From: an uncultured Ectothiorhodospiraceae bacterium
GTDB taxonomy: Bacteria > Pseudomonadota > Gammaproteobacteria > UBA6429 > Thiohalophilaceae
Assembly: GCA_947258695.1 (NCBI GenBank)
Contig: CAMYJG010000010.1
Span: 86,543 to 150,542 of the forward strand
DNA length: 64,000 bases
Reading direction: 5' to 3'
In this document: positions 54,598 to 63,503 of the stretch, piece by piece
Position numbering within the stretch: position 1 is the first letter of the stretch
Layout: each line of letters starts with the position of its first letter
Translations under genes and position numbers: made by a program
The notes under the pieces: model-generated
What the model was told of the DNA's origin: nothing
Seen by the model: the letters and a program-made list of their open reading frames with translations, nothing else
Database searches by the model: none

Positions 54598-55793
54598 GAT
54601 ACACCTCGATAAGGTTTATCAAACTTCATCCAAACGCGAATCTTCACACCAACAATACCACCAGTAAATGCTGCGATTAACCACAACCAGCCATGCAAAC
54701 TTCCTGAAGCAATCCCGCCTAATAAAGCACCAATATTACAACCAAAAGCCAGCCGTGCCCCGTACCCCAATAACAAACCACCAATTATTGCAGTCAGAAC
54801 CCGTTTCGATTTCAACTTACCTTCCGGCGCATACTTGCCTGCTAAAGCAGCAGCTAACATAGCACCCAGGATAATGCCAAAATTCATGACCGAGGTGATG
54901 TCTGCCAAAACACTCTGGTTTAACGCTTTAGCCGGATAACCGCCAGACCAGTAAGCCCAACTTGCCACATCACCACCTAGTGCTGACCAGATTTTTGCTC
55001 CCCATAATCCAAATGCAAAAGTGATTGACCAGGGGTAACCTGCCATCAGTAGCGTGATAAAACCAAATAAAGTTAAACCTACAACACCCCACCAAATAGG
55101 CCATGGTCCATGAACAAGTTGCTCAATAAAATTCTCATGTTTTGTTTTGGCTGAAAAATCCTGTAATTTTTGGTGACGTTTAATTTCTCGTGAAGAGACA
55201 TAACGATATAAAACAGCCAACACAACCAACTGAGTCACTAAGGCAGGCAACCAGCCAAGCTCGGTTATTAATGAAACTTTGCCAATATTGGGCAGCGCTA
55301 ACCACCAGGGTAAGTGATAAGAACCAATGGTTGCTCCTATAATAAAGAAGCTAATGGTTATCAACATATCAGTCTGGCCCTGGCCCACTGTAAACAAAGT
55401 GCCTGAACCACAACCTCCACCGAGCTGCATACCAATACCAAATAAAAAAGCACCGACAACAACAGAGGTACCAATCTGGCCAAGCGCGGCGTGACTGTTT
55501 ATCTCCGGAAAAACTTTAGCAACAACCGGGAAAAATAAAATAGATGAACAAGCAACTAAAATGAGTTGTGCACGAATACCGACGCTACGTTGAGAGCGAA
55601 TATACATTCGCCAGCCACCGGTAAAACCAAACATGGCATGCATTAAAGAAATACCCAACACAATACCAACCAGGAACAGTAACGCCTGTTTTAAACTGAA
55701 ATCGTTTTGCAGTAGTAACGAAATAGCCAGAATAGCGACACTAATAAATAAAACGACCAGCTTGTCTGGTTTATTTTTGGTGACAGCTTCCAT
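54594..55793 (-). CDS. YeeE/YedE (TsuA-type) sulfur transporter
   Basis: 399 residues, about ten membrane segments. Two inverted halves each hold the conserved Cys motif: MQLGGGCGSGT (C128) and ARLAFGCNIGAL (C352), as in the thiosulfate transporter TsuA. Predicted to import thiosulfate or another sulfur species. Operon with the Cys-repeat peptide and DUF6969-like protein, next to an exported rhodanese. Confidence 0.9.
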   Translation of the reverse strand: MEAVTKNKPDKLVVLFISVAILAISLLLQNDFSLKQALLFLVGIVLGISLMHAMFGFTGGWRMYIRSQRSVGIRAQLILVACSSILFFPVVAKVFPEINSHAALGQIGTSVVVGAFLFGIGMQLGGGCGSGTLFTVGQGQTDMLITISFFIIGATIGSYHLPWWLALPNIGKVSLITELGWLPALVTQLVVLAVLYRYVSSREIKRHQKLQDFSAKTKHENFIEQLVHGPWPIWWGVVGLTLFGFITLLMAGYPWSITFAFGLWGAKIWSALGGDVASWAYWSGGYPAKALNQSVLADITSVMNFGIILGAMLAAALAGKYAPEGKLKSKRVLTAIIGGLLLGYGARLAFGCNIGALLGGIASGSLHGWLWLIAAFTGGIVGVKIRVWMKFDKPYRGVS

Positions 55794-55879
55794 AGTTACG
55801 CCTACCTGTTAAATGATATCCGAAAACAATAACATATCTCATAAGTTAATATGAGTGATTTAGATCAATTAAACTACAT

Positions 55880-56140
55880 TTACCCTATTAGTTTAAGTTT
55901 TTCACTACGACTCAGTTTCTTAATTGCTATCTCCCGCTTAGTGGCGGCACTACGATTGGGCTGTGGTTCTTCATAAACACATTTAACCGGCCGGCGAGCA
56001 CGGGTATATTTAGCGCCCTCTTGTCCACTATTATGTTGCTCAACACGCTTTTCTATATTATTGGTAATACCGGTATAGAGTGTTTTGTCACTGCACTCTA
56101 ATATATAGACAATCCACGCTGCTTTATTTTCATCTGTCAC
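55880..56140 (-). CDS. GIY-YIG domain protein (UPF0213/YhbQ)
   Basis: 86 residues: WIVYILECSDKTLYTGITNN holds VYI...YTG for GIY-YIG, followed by R32-type ARRPVKCVY and E in the KREIAIKKLSR helix. Possible DNA repair or structure-specific nuclease. Start overlaps the HIT gene stop (ATGA), so translationally coupled. Confidence 0.92.
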   Translation of the reverse strand: MTDENKAAWIVYILECSDKTLYTGITNNIEKRVEQHNSGQEGAKYTRARRPVKCVYEEPQPNRSAATKREIAIKKLSRSEKLKLIG

Positions 56141-56565
56141 TTTTGTTGAAAACCTAAACCCAGCTTAGCAAACCCCTGGCATAACAAAGCTTTGCGCTTT
56201 TTCAACGACGCTTCTGAATATGTTTTTGCCGGGAAAGCCCCCCATACCGGGCCGGGCCAGGCAATATCGGTTTTGTAGCGAACGATATGATGAATATGCA
56301 ACTGAGGCACCACGTTACCTAACGCCGCGACATTCATTTTATCTGCATTAAATTCGCTTTTAAGGTATTCAAGTAACGAGTTTGATTCAAGTTGCAACTG
56401 TGACTGGTCTTCTTTTGCCAGTTCAAAAATTTCTACCTTATCTTCACGATCAGGCACTAACACACACCAGGGATAATTTTCATCTCGCATTAATAACACG
56501 TGACACAATTTAAACTTCCCAAGCAGTTCGCAATCTTTGAGTAAGCGGGGATCAAGTGCCGTCAA
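56137..56565 (-). CDS. HIT-family hydrolase
   Basis: 142 residues. The active site is QLHIHHIVR (H90, H92, H93), a variant of the HxHxH triad, followed by WPGPVWG, typical of the bacterial diadenosine-tetraphosphate hydrolase-like branch. Likely cleaves dinucleoside polyphosphates. Starts one base after the DUF2288 stop. Confidence 0.9.
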   Translation of the reverse strand: MTALDPRLLKDCELLGKFKLCHVLLMRDENYPWCVLVPDREDKVEIFELAKEDQSQLQLESNSLLEYLKSEFNADKMNVAALGNVVPQLHIHHIVRYKTDIAWPGPVWGAFPAKTYSEASLKKRKALLCQGFAKLGLGFQQK

Positions 56566-56566
56566 T

Positions 56567-56896
56567 TTAAGAGTCCAGCTTACGTTCTATTTCCTGCACC
56601 AACACCCAGGGCGCAATCACCACGGTCCAGAGACTGGCCTGTGTTTCATGCCACTTTTTTGCATCTTCAATGTCTGCACCGATGACTTTTTTTTCGTTAA
56701 TCCACTTTTCCAGTGATGTCTTATCATCGCGACTCATAACAATCGCAACATCTAAAACATCAACGCCTTTCGCTACTTTAAATACAACACCGCGTGCAAA
56801 ATGTTTTTCAAGATCTACCCAGGGCAACTTACTGGTTTCACCGTGCAGGTGTGCACGTAATTCTTCATCTGACATGAGTGATACATCAACTGCCAT
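56567..56896 (-). CDS. DUF2288 family protein
   Basis: 109 residues matching the family pattern: LRAHLHGETSKLPWVDLEKH, ARGVVFKVA, DVAIVMSRDD and LWTVVIAPWVLVQE. Cytoplasmic; function unknown. AGGAAG precedes the ATG. Confidence 0.85.
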   Translation of the reverse strand: MAVDVSLMSDEELRAHLHGETSKLPWVDLEKHFARGVVFKVAKGVDVLDVAIVMSRDDKTSLEKWINEKKVIGADIEDAKKWHETQASLWTVVIAPWVLVQEIERKLDS

Positions 56897-56908
56897 ATTT
56901 CTTCCTGT

Positions 56909-57355
56909 CTATTTAGTTGTTACCCAGTTAATTAAATGTTCAGGTAACTGTTCATAATGGATATTATCTTCAGAAACCACTTTGCCTGCGATAGATATAT
57001 TGGCTTCTGCCACACTTTCTTTTCTTCCTGTAATTAAAGGATGCCACTCGGGTAGTGGTTCACCCAATTGTAATAACCGGTATGCACAGGTTGAGGGCAT
57101 GACTTCCAAAGCCTCCGTATTCTCAACACTCAGTATCATGCAATCCGGCATACTCACTTTTCGATTTTCATAATCTGTACAACGACATTTATTGATGTCC
57201 AGTAATTTACAGGTTACGTTAGTGAAATAAATTTCACCGGTGTCTTCATCTTCTAATTTATTCAGGCAACAACGGCCACAACCATCACATAAAGATTCCC
57301 ATTCCTGCGGTGTCATTTCAGACAGGGATTTTACTTCCCAAAAATTTACTGACAT
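56909..57355 (-). CDS. YcgN-type CxxCxxCC protein (UPF0260)
   Basis: 148 residues. DGCGRCCLNK gives CxxCxxCC, with further Cys in VTCKLLD, KCRCTDYENR and PDCMILS, likely binding zinc or an iron-sulfur cluster. AYRLLQLGEPLPEWHPL is the family signature. Five bases after the DksA-like gene. Confidence 0.93.
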   Translation of the reverse strand: MSVNFWEVKSLSEMTPQEWESLCDGCGRCCLNKLEDEDTGEIYFTNVTCKLLDINKCRCTDYENRKVSMPDCMILSVENTEALEVMPSTCAYRLLQLGEPLPEWHPLITGRKESVAEANISIAGKVVSEDNIHYEQLPEHLINWVTTK

Positions 57356-57360
57356 GCCAC

Positions 57361-57717
57361 TTAATCCTTCTCAGCAAGACTGGCACAATTAATACAAAGT
57401 GCTACCGCGGGATCTACCTCAAGACGTGCTGTAGAAATGAGTTCATCACACTCGAGGCAATAGCCATAATCACCCGACTCTATCCGCGATAGCGCAGCTG
57501 CAATTTTTCGCAGCCCTTCCTGGTGACGCGATTTCGTTTCCTGTGACATCGCCTGACCTTGCAAAGCATCCATACGCGAGAGGCGACCGACTTTACTTTG
57601 ATCTAACTCGACAATTTTAGATGATTCATCTTCACTTGCAATCGTCGCCATTAAGAGTTTTTTGTTCTCTAGTAACGCATCACGAAAATCACTAATTTGT
57701 TGTGGGGTTAAGCTCAT
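57361..57717 (-). CDS. DksA/TraR-family zinc-finger protein
   Basis: 118 residues: N-terminal coiled coil with an acidic patch (DALQGQAMSQETKSRHQ), and a four-Cys zinc finger GYCLECDELISTARLEVDP (C...C) with CINC near the end. Shorter than DksA (151), closer to DksA2/YbiI-type proteins. May act at the RNA polymerase secondary channel. Confidence 0.9.
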   Translation of the reverse strand: MSLTPQQISDFRDALLENKKLLMATIASEDESSKIVELDQSKVGRLSRMDALQGQAMSQETKSRHQEGLRKIAAALSRIESGDYGYCLECDELISTARLEVDPAVALCINCASLAEKD

Positions 57718-57739
57718 GCGATTTTAAAATTATCCGGCG

Positions 57740-57985
57740 TTAAAGATTAAGCCATTCAACCAGGTAATAAATATATTGTCCTTCTGACGATTTAGAAGGC
57801 CCCAGCACTTTTGCCGGGAACAGGTTTTTATCTGAATTCGCCTGATCCAGTGCATCTTCTGCTGACGCAACAACCTCAACACAGCCTTTAGGGAAACGAT
57901 TACGACTGCGCTTTGGCACATAGACAATCGCATAATGCTCTTCAGACACCGTGGTGTAAGGATCGGGCGGTACAAAACCACGCAT
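57740..57985 (-). CDS. Conserved hypothetical protein, 81 residues
   Basis: Small soluble protein (VPKRSRNRFPKGCVEVVASA, ending GQYIYYLVEWL). The other frame over the same bases is a shadow. It starts two bases after the SprT-like gene stop. No named family recognised. Confidence 0.7.
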   Translation of the reverse strand: MRGFVPPDPYTTVSEEHYAIVYVPKRSRNRFPKGCVEVVASAEDALDQANSDKNLFPAKVLGPSKSSEGQYIYYLVEWLNL

Positions 57986-57987
57986 AC

Positions 57988-58539
57988 TTAACCTGCCTTT
58001 TCCATATTTTTTACAAACAACAATTTACTACCGCAATCACGGCACAAGTAATGGCCTGTACCACGCACTACTTTATTATGTCGCCGGCTAGTCAGTTCAT
58101 AATCCTGGCAGGCACAACGATAGATATATTTCTGATACTGACGAAACGGAACACCAGTTAAATCATAATTCGCGGTACGGTTAGCCGCAACACCAAACAC
58201 CTGCATCACGGATTTCCATTCATTCCCGTGTGGCCGGATGTTTCTTAAGCCGAATAAAACATCCGTTACATAGTGCGCAACTTCATGTGGAATAGTTTCA
58301 TTAAAATTATCATCAAAATATTTTGCAAACACATAGGGATTATAACGTATCACGCTTTGACCGGCTTTTACCCGGTACATACCTGCTGCTTTGCCGGTTA
58401 AATCAAACAACACGGGGATGTCACTAAAAGACTGGTTGTAATAATCAGCAGCACTTTCAATAAAATGATGTGTTTGCTGGGTAACCCTATCCTGTTGAGT
58501 TACAGAAATTGGCTGAATGGGATTATTTTTTAACGGCAT
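57988..58539 (-). CDS. SprT-like zinc metalloprotease
   Basis: 183 residues. HEVAH (H85, E86, H89) and RPHGNEWKSVM (third His), then a C-terminal zinc ribbon (YRCACQDYE, YLCRDCGSKL). SprT relatives in eukaryotes cut DNA-protein crosslinks; the bacterial role is uncertain. Confidence 0.92.
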   Translation of the reverse strand: MPLKNNPIQPISVTQQDRVTQQTHHFIESAADYYNQSFSDIPVLFDLTGKAAGMYRVKAGQSVIRYNPYVFAKYFDDNFNETIPHEVAHYVTDVLFGLRNIRPHGNEWKSVMQVFGVAANRTANYDLTGVPFRQYQKYIYRCACQDYELTSRRHNKVVRGTGHYLCRDCGSKLLFVKNMEKAG

Positions 58540-58594
58540 GAGCGTTAGTTTACACTATGCCCGATATGAAAAAACGACAGAATTCCGGCTAATA

Positions 58595-59389
58595 TCAATT
58601 CTGGTTAAAATTTTCATGCTGGGGCCAGTCATCTGCATTAATCGTTTCCTGGTAAGCATGCCATGTGGCGTGACCAATTAGTGGCATTAAAACAATAAAA
58701 CCCAGAAATGCCGTAGCAAAACCAATCAAGACAATAGCAACGATGATGATCGCCCATAAAAACATTACCAGTTTATTCCGCAGTACCGCGTTAATGCTGC
58801 TAATTACCGCGGTGATCACATCTACTTTTCTGTCCATAATCATCGGTAAAGAGAAGGCACTAAAAGTAAAAATAATGGCAGAAAAAATCGCCCCGACAAA
58901 GGTACCTACCGATAAGAAAACAATAAATTGTGTCCAGTCAGCGTTACTTTCCGACGGAAAAAATATATGAATCATCGATGCAGAACGGGCCCAGATTAAA
59001 AATACCACCGATAAAATAACCGCAAAAACCAACTCATTACTTAAATGTCGTCTGCCCTCGCGCAAACAATAACCCAACCGGGGTGTCATGCCTGCTTGAA
59101 TCTGGCAACTAATTGAATACAGGCCAATCGCCAGAACAGGTCCAAGAAAAACAAAACCTGACAACAAGCTGGCTAATAAACCAAGCCCGCCAAAATGCCA
59201 TACCATGAAACTCACACAGTAACTCAGTACCACGATAATTAAACCGTAGCTAAGACTTTGTTTTGGTGCCGTTTTTATGTCTGACCAACCCAGGCGTAAC
59301 CAGCGTAATGGTGCCTGCACCGTCAATTTATTACAGGGCGCAACGAAAGGAAGCTCTTCAGTATTTATCGATTTATTATCAGCCGACAT
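58595..59389 (-). CDS. DUF2189 integral membrane protein
   Basis: 264 residues, about six membrane segments; the family core LRWLRLGWSDIKTAPKQSLSY at the N-terminus and MDRKVDVITAVISSINAVLRN near 190 is clear. Function unknown. Confidence 0.85.
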   Translation of the reverse strand: MSADNKSINTEELPFVAPCNKLTVQAPLRWLRLGWSDIKTAPKQSLSYGLIIVVLSYCVSFMVWHFGGLGLLASLLSGFVFLGPVLAIGLYSISCQIQAGMTPRLGYCLREGRRHLSNELVFAVILSVVFLIWARSASMIHIFFPSESNADWTQFIVFLSVGTFVGAIFSAIIFTFSAFSLPMIMDRKVDVITAVISSINAVLRNKLVMFLWAIIIVAIVLIGFATAFLGFIVLMPLIGHATWHAYQETINADDWPQHENFNQN

Positions 59390-59498
59390 AGCGTATCTCT
59401 CGAAGAGTAGCTTATTATTATTGTGATATAACCATGCTTCTATTGAGTTAAAGTAACGCTGTGAACTGATAAATTCAAGCTTCTGCTTAACAGAAACA

Positions 59499-60326
59499 CT
59501 AAATAGATTGGCTAAATTTGGCTAAAGCTTGCATATAGGGGCCGATACTTTGCATAAATCCATCGTTATGACCACCATTAATTTGTAGAAATGTCTTGTC
59601 TGTGACGATGCCGTCATATAATTTTACCCCCAACTGATAAGGAATAATCTCGTCTCTCGGGCTATGAATATATAGTACGGGTGAGGTTAACTTATGTGCT
59701 TTTTTCAACGAATCAAACGAGTAACGATAAAAGAGCACTTTAGATACCACAGGTAAAATTAAATCTGCAACATCACGTACAGAACTAAATGTCGATTCTA
59801 ATATAATACCGCCCGCTTTAACCTTGGCCGCTAAATTAACAGCAACAGCTCCACCTAAAGAACGGCCAAAAATAATAATTTTTTCGGCTGCTATTTTTTT
59901 TGCTGAAGTTAAATAGTTCCAGGCGACATCTGCAGACTGGTATAAACTTTTTTCAGAGGCGCTACCTTCACTTGCACCATAACCGGGGTAATCAATAATC
60001 AAGACATTCAGTTTTAACTTGTGAAAAATATAAATTGAATCGCCACGATGAGAAATATTTCCGCCATTGCCGTGAAAGAAAAGCACGGTTTTCTTTGCCT
60101 GTGGATGAGGCAAATACCAACCGGATATTTTAGTTTTATCTTCCAGCTCCAGGCTAACCGTTTCATAATCAAGCGACCAATGCTTCGGCGTAACCTCTAA
60201 TTTCTCTAACGGGTAAAAAACCATGGAGGGGAAGATGATATAAAAATAAGCATTAAGAAAAAAAACAATAAACAGGATGGTAGAAACAATGCGCCATGTT
60301 ATTTTCTTTAACGAATTATTTATCAT
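59499..60326 (-). CDS. Membrane-anchored alpha/beta hydrolase (BEM46/YfhR-like)
   Basis: 275 residues from ATG 60326. One N-terminal membrane anchor (about 12-32), then FFHGNGGN (oxyanion), YPGYGASEG, FGRSLGGAVA (nucleophile Ser), SPRDEIIPY (Asp) and NGGHNDG (His). Serine hydrolase of unknown substrate. The start follows the tcdA stop by four bases; an extension to 60383 would overlap tcdA. Confidence 0.88.
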   Translation of the reverse strand: MINNSLKKITWRIVSTILFIVFFLNAYFYIIFPSMVFYPLEKLEVTPKHWSLDYETVSLELEDKTKISGWYLPHPQAKKTVLFFHGNGGNISHRGDSIYIFHKLKLNVLIIDYPGYGASEGSASEKSLYQSADVAWNYLTSAKKIAAEKIIIFGRSLGGAVAVNLAAKVKAGGIILESTFSSVRDVADLILPVVSKVLFYRYSFDSLKKAHKLTSPVLYIHSPRDEIIPYQLGVKLYDGIVTDKTFLQINGGHNDGFMQSIGPYMQALAKFSQSI

Positions 60327-60330
60327 TAGC

Positions 60331-61140
60331 TTATTTTTTTTGCAAAAACTTTTTAATGATATGTGCCGCCGCAATAAAACCAAAGCTACCCGTTACAAAT
60401 GAAGCGGCGCCATAACCAAAACGACAGTCTAATGAAACGCCGTGAATCCCTGGCTTTTGATGACTCACCGTGCCGTCTTCTTTTGGGTAAAGTTGTTGCT
60501 GCCCAGAAAAAACACAATCAACCCGAAAGCTACGTTTAGGATTACGGGTAAAGTTATACTGCTCACGCAAGGTTGCTCGAACTTTTGCGGCCAAAGCGTC
60601 ATTATAGGTTTTCGATAAATCAACCACCTTAATCGCAGTGGGGTCCGTTAGGCCTCCCGCCCCGCCCGTGGTAATCACAGGGATTTTATTGCGCTTACAG
60701 TAATAAATTAAACCGGCTTTAAATTTTATGCTGTCTATGGCATCAACCACGTAATCATAACCACGTGGTGTACTAGTTCCAGACAAATAATCTGACATGT
60801 TATCAAGCGTGATAAAATCATCGATGACATTAACTTCACACGCCGGGTTAATTTGTTTTACCCGCTCTTGCATTGCCACGCATTTTTTTTGCTCAAGGGT
60901 ATTGGCTAAAGTATGGATCTGCCGGTTAATATTTGAACTGGCAATGGTGTCATAATCAATCAGTGTGATTCTACCAACAGCAGAACGTGCCAGCGCTTCA
61001 ACCACCCATGAGCCAACCCCACCAATGCCTACCACGCAGACGTGCATGTTTTGAATTAAGGCATAAGCTTGATTGCCGTATAAACGTTTAATACCGGCAA
61101 AAGCATCGTCGTTATTTTCTGTCGGGTCAATCTCGGTCAT
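60331..61140 (-). CDS. tcdA: tRNA threonylcarbamoyladenosine dehydratase TcdA
   Basis: 269 residues of the E1-like family: VCVVGIGGVGSWVVEALARS (ATP), TLIDYDTIASSNINRQIHTL, DAIDSIKFKAGLI, TTGGAGGLTDPT. It cyclises t6A37 to ct6A. Its start overlaps the tatD stop by 14 bases. Confidence 0.95.
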   Translation of the reverse strand: MTEIDPTENNDDAFAGIKRLYGNQAYALIQNMHVCVVGIGGVGSWVVEALARSAVGRITLIDYDTIASSNINRQIHTLANTLEQKKCVAMQERVKQINPACEVNVIDDFITLDNMSDYLSGTSTPRGYDYVVDAIDSIKFKAGLIYYCKRNKIPVITTGGAGGLTDPTAIKVVDLSKTYNDALAAKVRATLREQYNFTRNPKRSFRVDCVFSGQQQLYPKEDGTVSHQKPGIHGVSLDCRFGYGAASFVTGSFGFIAAAHIIKKFLQKK

Positions 61141-61906
61141 AAGCTGAAAAATTAATTACCTCACTTGCATTAAGTGATGTTTGCTGTGCAATAAATTTAA
61201 TGTCCTGGTTTCTAATGCTTGCCAGTGCGGTTAAAGCATCCACTATATATTCGGGGCTGTTGCGTTCACCGCGGTGAGATTCTACCACCATATCAGGGGC
61301 ATCGGTTTCTAATACAATAGACTCTAGCGCTAACTCTTTTGCCAGTTTATGTATTTTGCTTGAATTCTTATAGGTTAAGGTGCCACCAAAACCCAGTTTA
61401 AAACCCAGGGCAATGTATTTTTCCGCTTGTTGCAGGCTGCCGTTAAAGGCATGGCAAAACCCGCCTTTCACTTTTATTTTATTTAATAACTGTAATACCT
61501 GGTCATGCGCTTTTCTAACATGCAAAATAACCGGCAAATCATGATTTTTAGCGACCAATAACTGTTGTTCAAACACGGCCAACTGTTTTTCTTTATCTAA
61601 TTCTTTAATATAAAAATCCAGGCCAATTTCACCAATCGCAACCGGTTGCGTATCAGAAACACGCTTGTCTAATTCGTCAATATCAGTTGACCGATGCTGC
61701 TCAATAAAAACCGGGTGTAAGCCCAGCGCGGGATATAAACCCTTAGTACTGGCGCATAACTCAATTAAGCTGGGCCATGTTTTAGATTCAATTGCTGGAA
61801 CAACAATCTTTGAAATACCCGCAGCGTGGCAACGTTCAAGTACAGCGACGCGATCAGCGTCAAAATCTGCGACATCAAGATGGCAATGGGTATCGATGAT
61901 TTCCAT
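61127..61906 (-). CDS. tatD: TatD-family metal-dependent DNase
   Basis: 259 residues: DTHCHLD (metal His), EIGLD (Glu), HVRKAHD (His), CHAFNGS (His) and LETDAPD (Asp). Family members are 3'-5' DNases or deacylases. Ends inside tcdA, so one operon. Confidence 0.93.
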   Translation of the reverse strand: MEIIDTHCHLDVADFDADRVAVLERCHAAGISKIVVPAIESKTWPSLIELCASTKGLYPALGLHPVFIEQHRSTDIDELDKRVSDTQPVAIGEIGLDFYIKELDKEKQLAVFEQQLLVAKNHDLPVILHVRKAHDQVLQLLNKIKVKGGFCHAFNGSLQQAEKYIALGFKLGFGGTLTYKNSSKIHKLAKELALESIVLETDAPDMVVESHRGERNSPEYIVDALTALASIRNQDIKFIAQQTSLNASEVINFSAYDRD

Positions 61907-61938
61907 AGTGAGAGTTTAGCGGTAACACGAAAAATTAA

Positions 61939-62907
61939 CTACTTGCTTGTGCCGTAATCGGCTGCGATACGGCTAAGGACGATAGACGATAATTGTTGCA
62001 CAACTCCTTTACGATCAGGCCTGACATGTAAACCTTTTAACCAGATAACTTCATTAGGTTGGCCGAGTGCCTGGTGTAAAGTGGCGACACTCTTTTTTGG
62101 GAAGGTGACATCGTGTCGCGTGTTAATAACAATTACCGGGCGCGGTGAAATTTTCCCCAGCCATAACTCGGGTTTCAGGTAATGCCCGGCAATAACATAC
62201 TCCAGTAAGCTTGCCGCAATTCGCCGCAGAGATTTATTCATAACATCACTACTCATATAATATTCAAAAACAGATGCCGGGTCCGCCGCGCCTTGTACCA
62301 GCCATACCCGTTTAACTCGCTCATCCATCGCACCGGGGACAGCGGCGAGAAAGGCACCAAAGCTCACCCCCACAATTTCAACCTGCTCCGGGTTGACATA
62401 AGGTTGTTTGATTAAATAGTCCAAGGCAAGCAATACCGCAGGCGTAGTATCGATAATGGCTTGTTGTATTTCTTTAACGTTCAATAAAAACTGGCTGATA
62501 TCGTTAATCTGTATATCGCCATAATAAGGATAAGATATCGCGGCAAGAATAATCCCTTTTGAATCATCAATCAGCTCAGTTGCCCGACGACCCGTACCAT
62601 AACCGGCTAATACAATTGATAAGGGACGTGAGGTGGTTATCTCCTTAGGAATATGAACGGTTAAATCCACCACTAAACCGCTTGTTGATTTGAGCGTTAC
62701 ATCAATAAATCGATTTCCCTTTTCTTGCCACGTTCTTGTTTGAGTGACATTAACGACACTCCCCTTGCGTTGTAAAAAGGTGTCACTGGGATCAAAAAAA
62801 ACAGGCGCAAAAAAGTAAATGATGGGTATAAGTAACAAGAGTACTGAAAACAATAAAACATACCCTATTTTAAAATATTTAAACCGTGTCTCTTTTTTTG
62901 CTTTCAT
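61939..62907 (-). CDS. Membrane-anchored alpha/beta hydrolase
   Basis: 322 residues with an N-terminal membrane segment (FKIGYVLLFSVLLLLIPIIY). GVSFGAFLAAVPG holds the putative nucleophile Ser, NTRHDVTFP the Asp and LHVRP the His. Substrate unknown. Last gene before the repeat and cassette region. Confidence 0.82.
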   Translation of the reverse strand: MKAKKETRFKYFKIGYVLLFSVLLLLIPIIYFFAPVFFDPSDTFLQRKGSVVNVTQTRTWQEKGNRFIDVTLKSTSGLVVDLTVHIPKEITTSRPLSIVLAGYGTGRRATELIDDSKGIILAAISYPYYGDIQINDISQFLLNVKEIQQAIIDTTPAVLLALDYLIKQPYVNPEQVEIVGVSFGAFLAAVPGAMDERVKRVWLVQGAADPASVFEYYMSSDVMNKSLRRIAASLLEYVIAGHYLKPELWLGKISPRPVIVINTRHDVTFPKKSVATLHQALGQPNEVIWLKGLHVRPDRKGVVQQLSSIVLSRIAADYGTSK

Positions 62908-62964
62908 AAGCTTATTTTAGCGGTAATTTATTGCCTATACTGAATAATTTCTATCCCTGAAGCT

Positions 62965-63117
62965 ACTTTTTCCCTTTAATATCACAATAGGGAGTCTTAG
63001 CTAATCCACGTGATATACCCTAACTAAAAATATGACATTAAGACTACTTTTACGCCCTAATATCACAATAGGGAGTCTTAAAAGTGATATATTAAGCCCA
63101 ATAGGGAGTCTTAGAAG
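62965..63117. repeat. Cluster of three hairpin-forming repeats
   Basis: The 19-mer ATCACAATAGGGAGTCTTA occurs at 62981-62999 and 63062-63080, and its last 15 bases again at 63099-63113. Around the second copy a hairpin forms: TTAAGACT (63038-63045) with AGTCTTAA (63074-63081), and inside it CCCTA with TAGGG. GTGATATA also recurs. No ORF. It borders the integron cassettes. Confidence 0.85.
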
Positions 63118-63132
63118 ACGTCATATCAACAA

Positions 63133-63139
63133 GTTATAT
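63133..63139 (+). other. attI-like or left boundary core site of the cassette array
   Basis: GTTATAT (a GTTRRRY-like core) preceded by CAACAA, without the flanking imperfect palindrome of an attC. This fits either an attI or a boundary left by cassette loss. The crossover would fall after G63133. Confidence 0.5.
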
Positions 63140-63497
63140 TTTTCAGATGACGCAAAGATCAAGGTCACAAAATTTATAAAATAGGAATATTCCTACATTA
63201 AAATAAGAAAAAACTGACAAATAATTTTCGTAAAATATGATAGAAAAGCGAAGTAACTTGATTGGCAGCATATGCGAGCATCATGCAGACCATCAAGTTA
63301 CTTCGCTTTAACTGACTATATTTAAAAACATTATTTTTTTTGTTTTTACCTTATAATAAAAACAAAATAGTTTTAAAAACAGGTTGTAATAGAAAGTTGA
63401 GCGAGTCATCTTACAAATATAACAAATCGCTGAAGCGGACGTGTTTCATGTTCACTCGCAGTAGTTGCTGCGTGCACACGCCGCTTAGCTCCGATCG
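63134..63497 (+). mobile_element. Integron cassette 1, without a clear ORF
   Basis: 364 bases. The start GTTATATTT (from 63133) is matched by AAATATAAC in the attC at the end (63415-63423), the signature of one circularised unit. The longest plus-strand frame from an ATG is 24 codons (63237) and lies inside a long inverted repeat. It may carry a structured RNA, a promoter or a toxin-like hairpin. Confidence 0.75.
63245..63309. repeat. 18-bp perfect inverted repeat inside cassette 1
   Basis: AAAGCGAAGTAACTTGAT (63245-63262) and ATCAAGTTACTTCGCTTT (63292-63309) with a 29-base loop that contains shorter GCAT/ATGC pairs. A T-rich stretch follows about 20 bases later (63331-63347). Confidence 0.85.
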
Positions 63498-63503
63498 TTA
63501 GGC
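63415..63503 (+). other. attC recombination site 1
   Basis: 89 bases. R'' TATAAC (to 63423) and R' GTTAGGC (63497-63503) enclose an imperfect palindrome: ATCGCTGAAGCGGACGTGT pairs with the complement of ACACGCCGCTTAGCTCCGAT. This is the R''-L''-loop-L'-R' layout of attC. Predicted cut after G63497. Confidence 0.85.

Noticed and set aside
57730..57981. 83-residue frame over the 81-residue hypothetical
   Set aside because: Same bases in another frame; the 57740-57985 frame fits the operon spacing and has a balanced composition.
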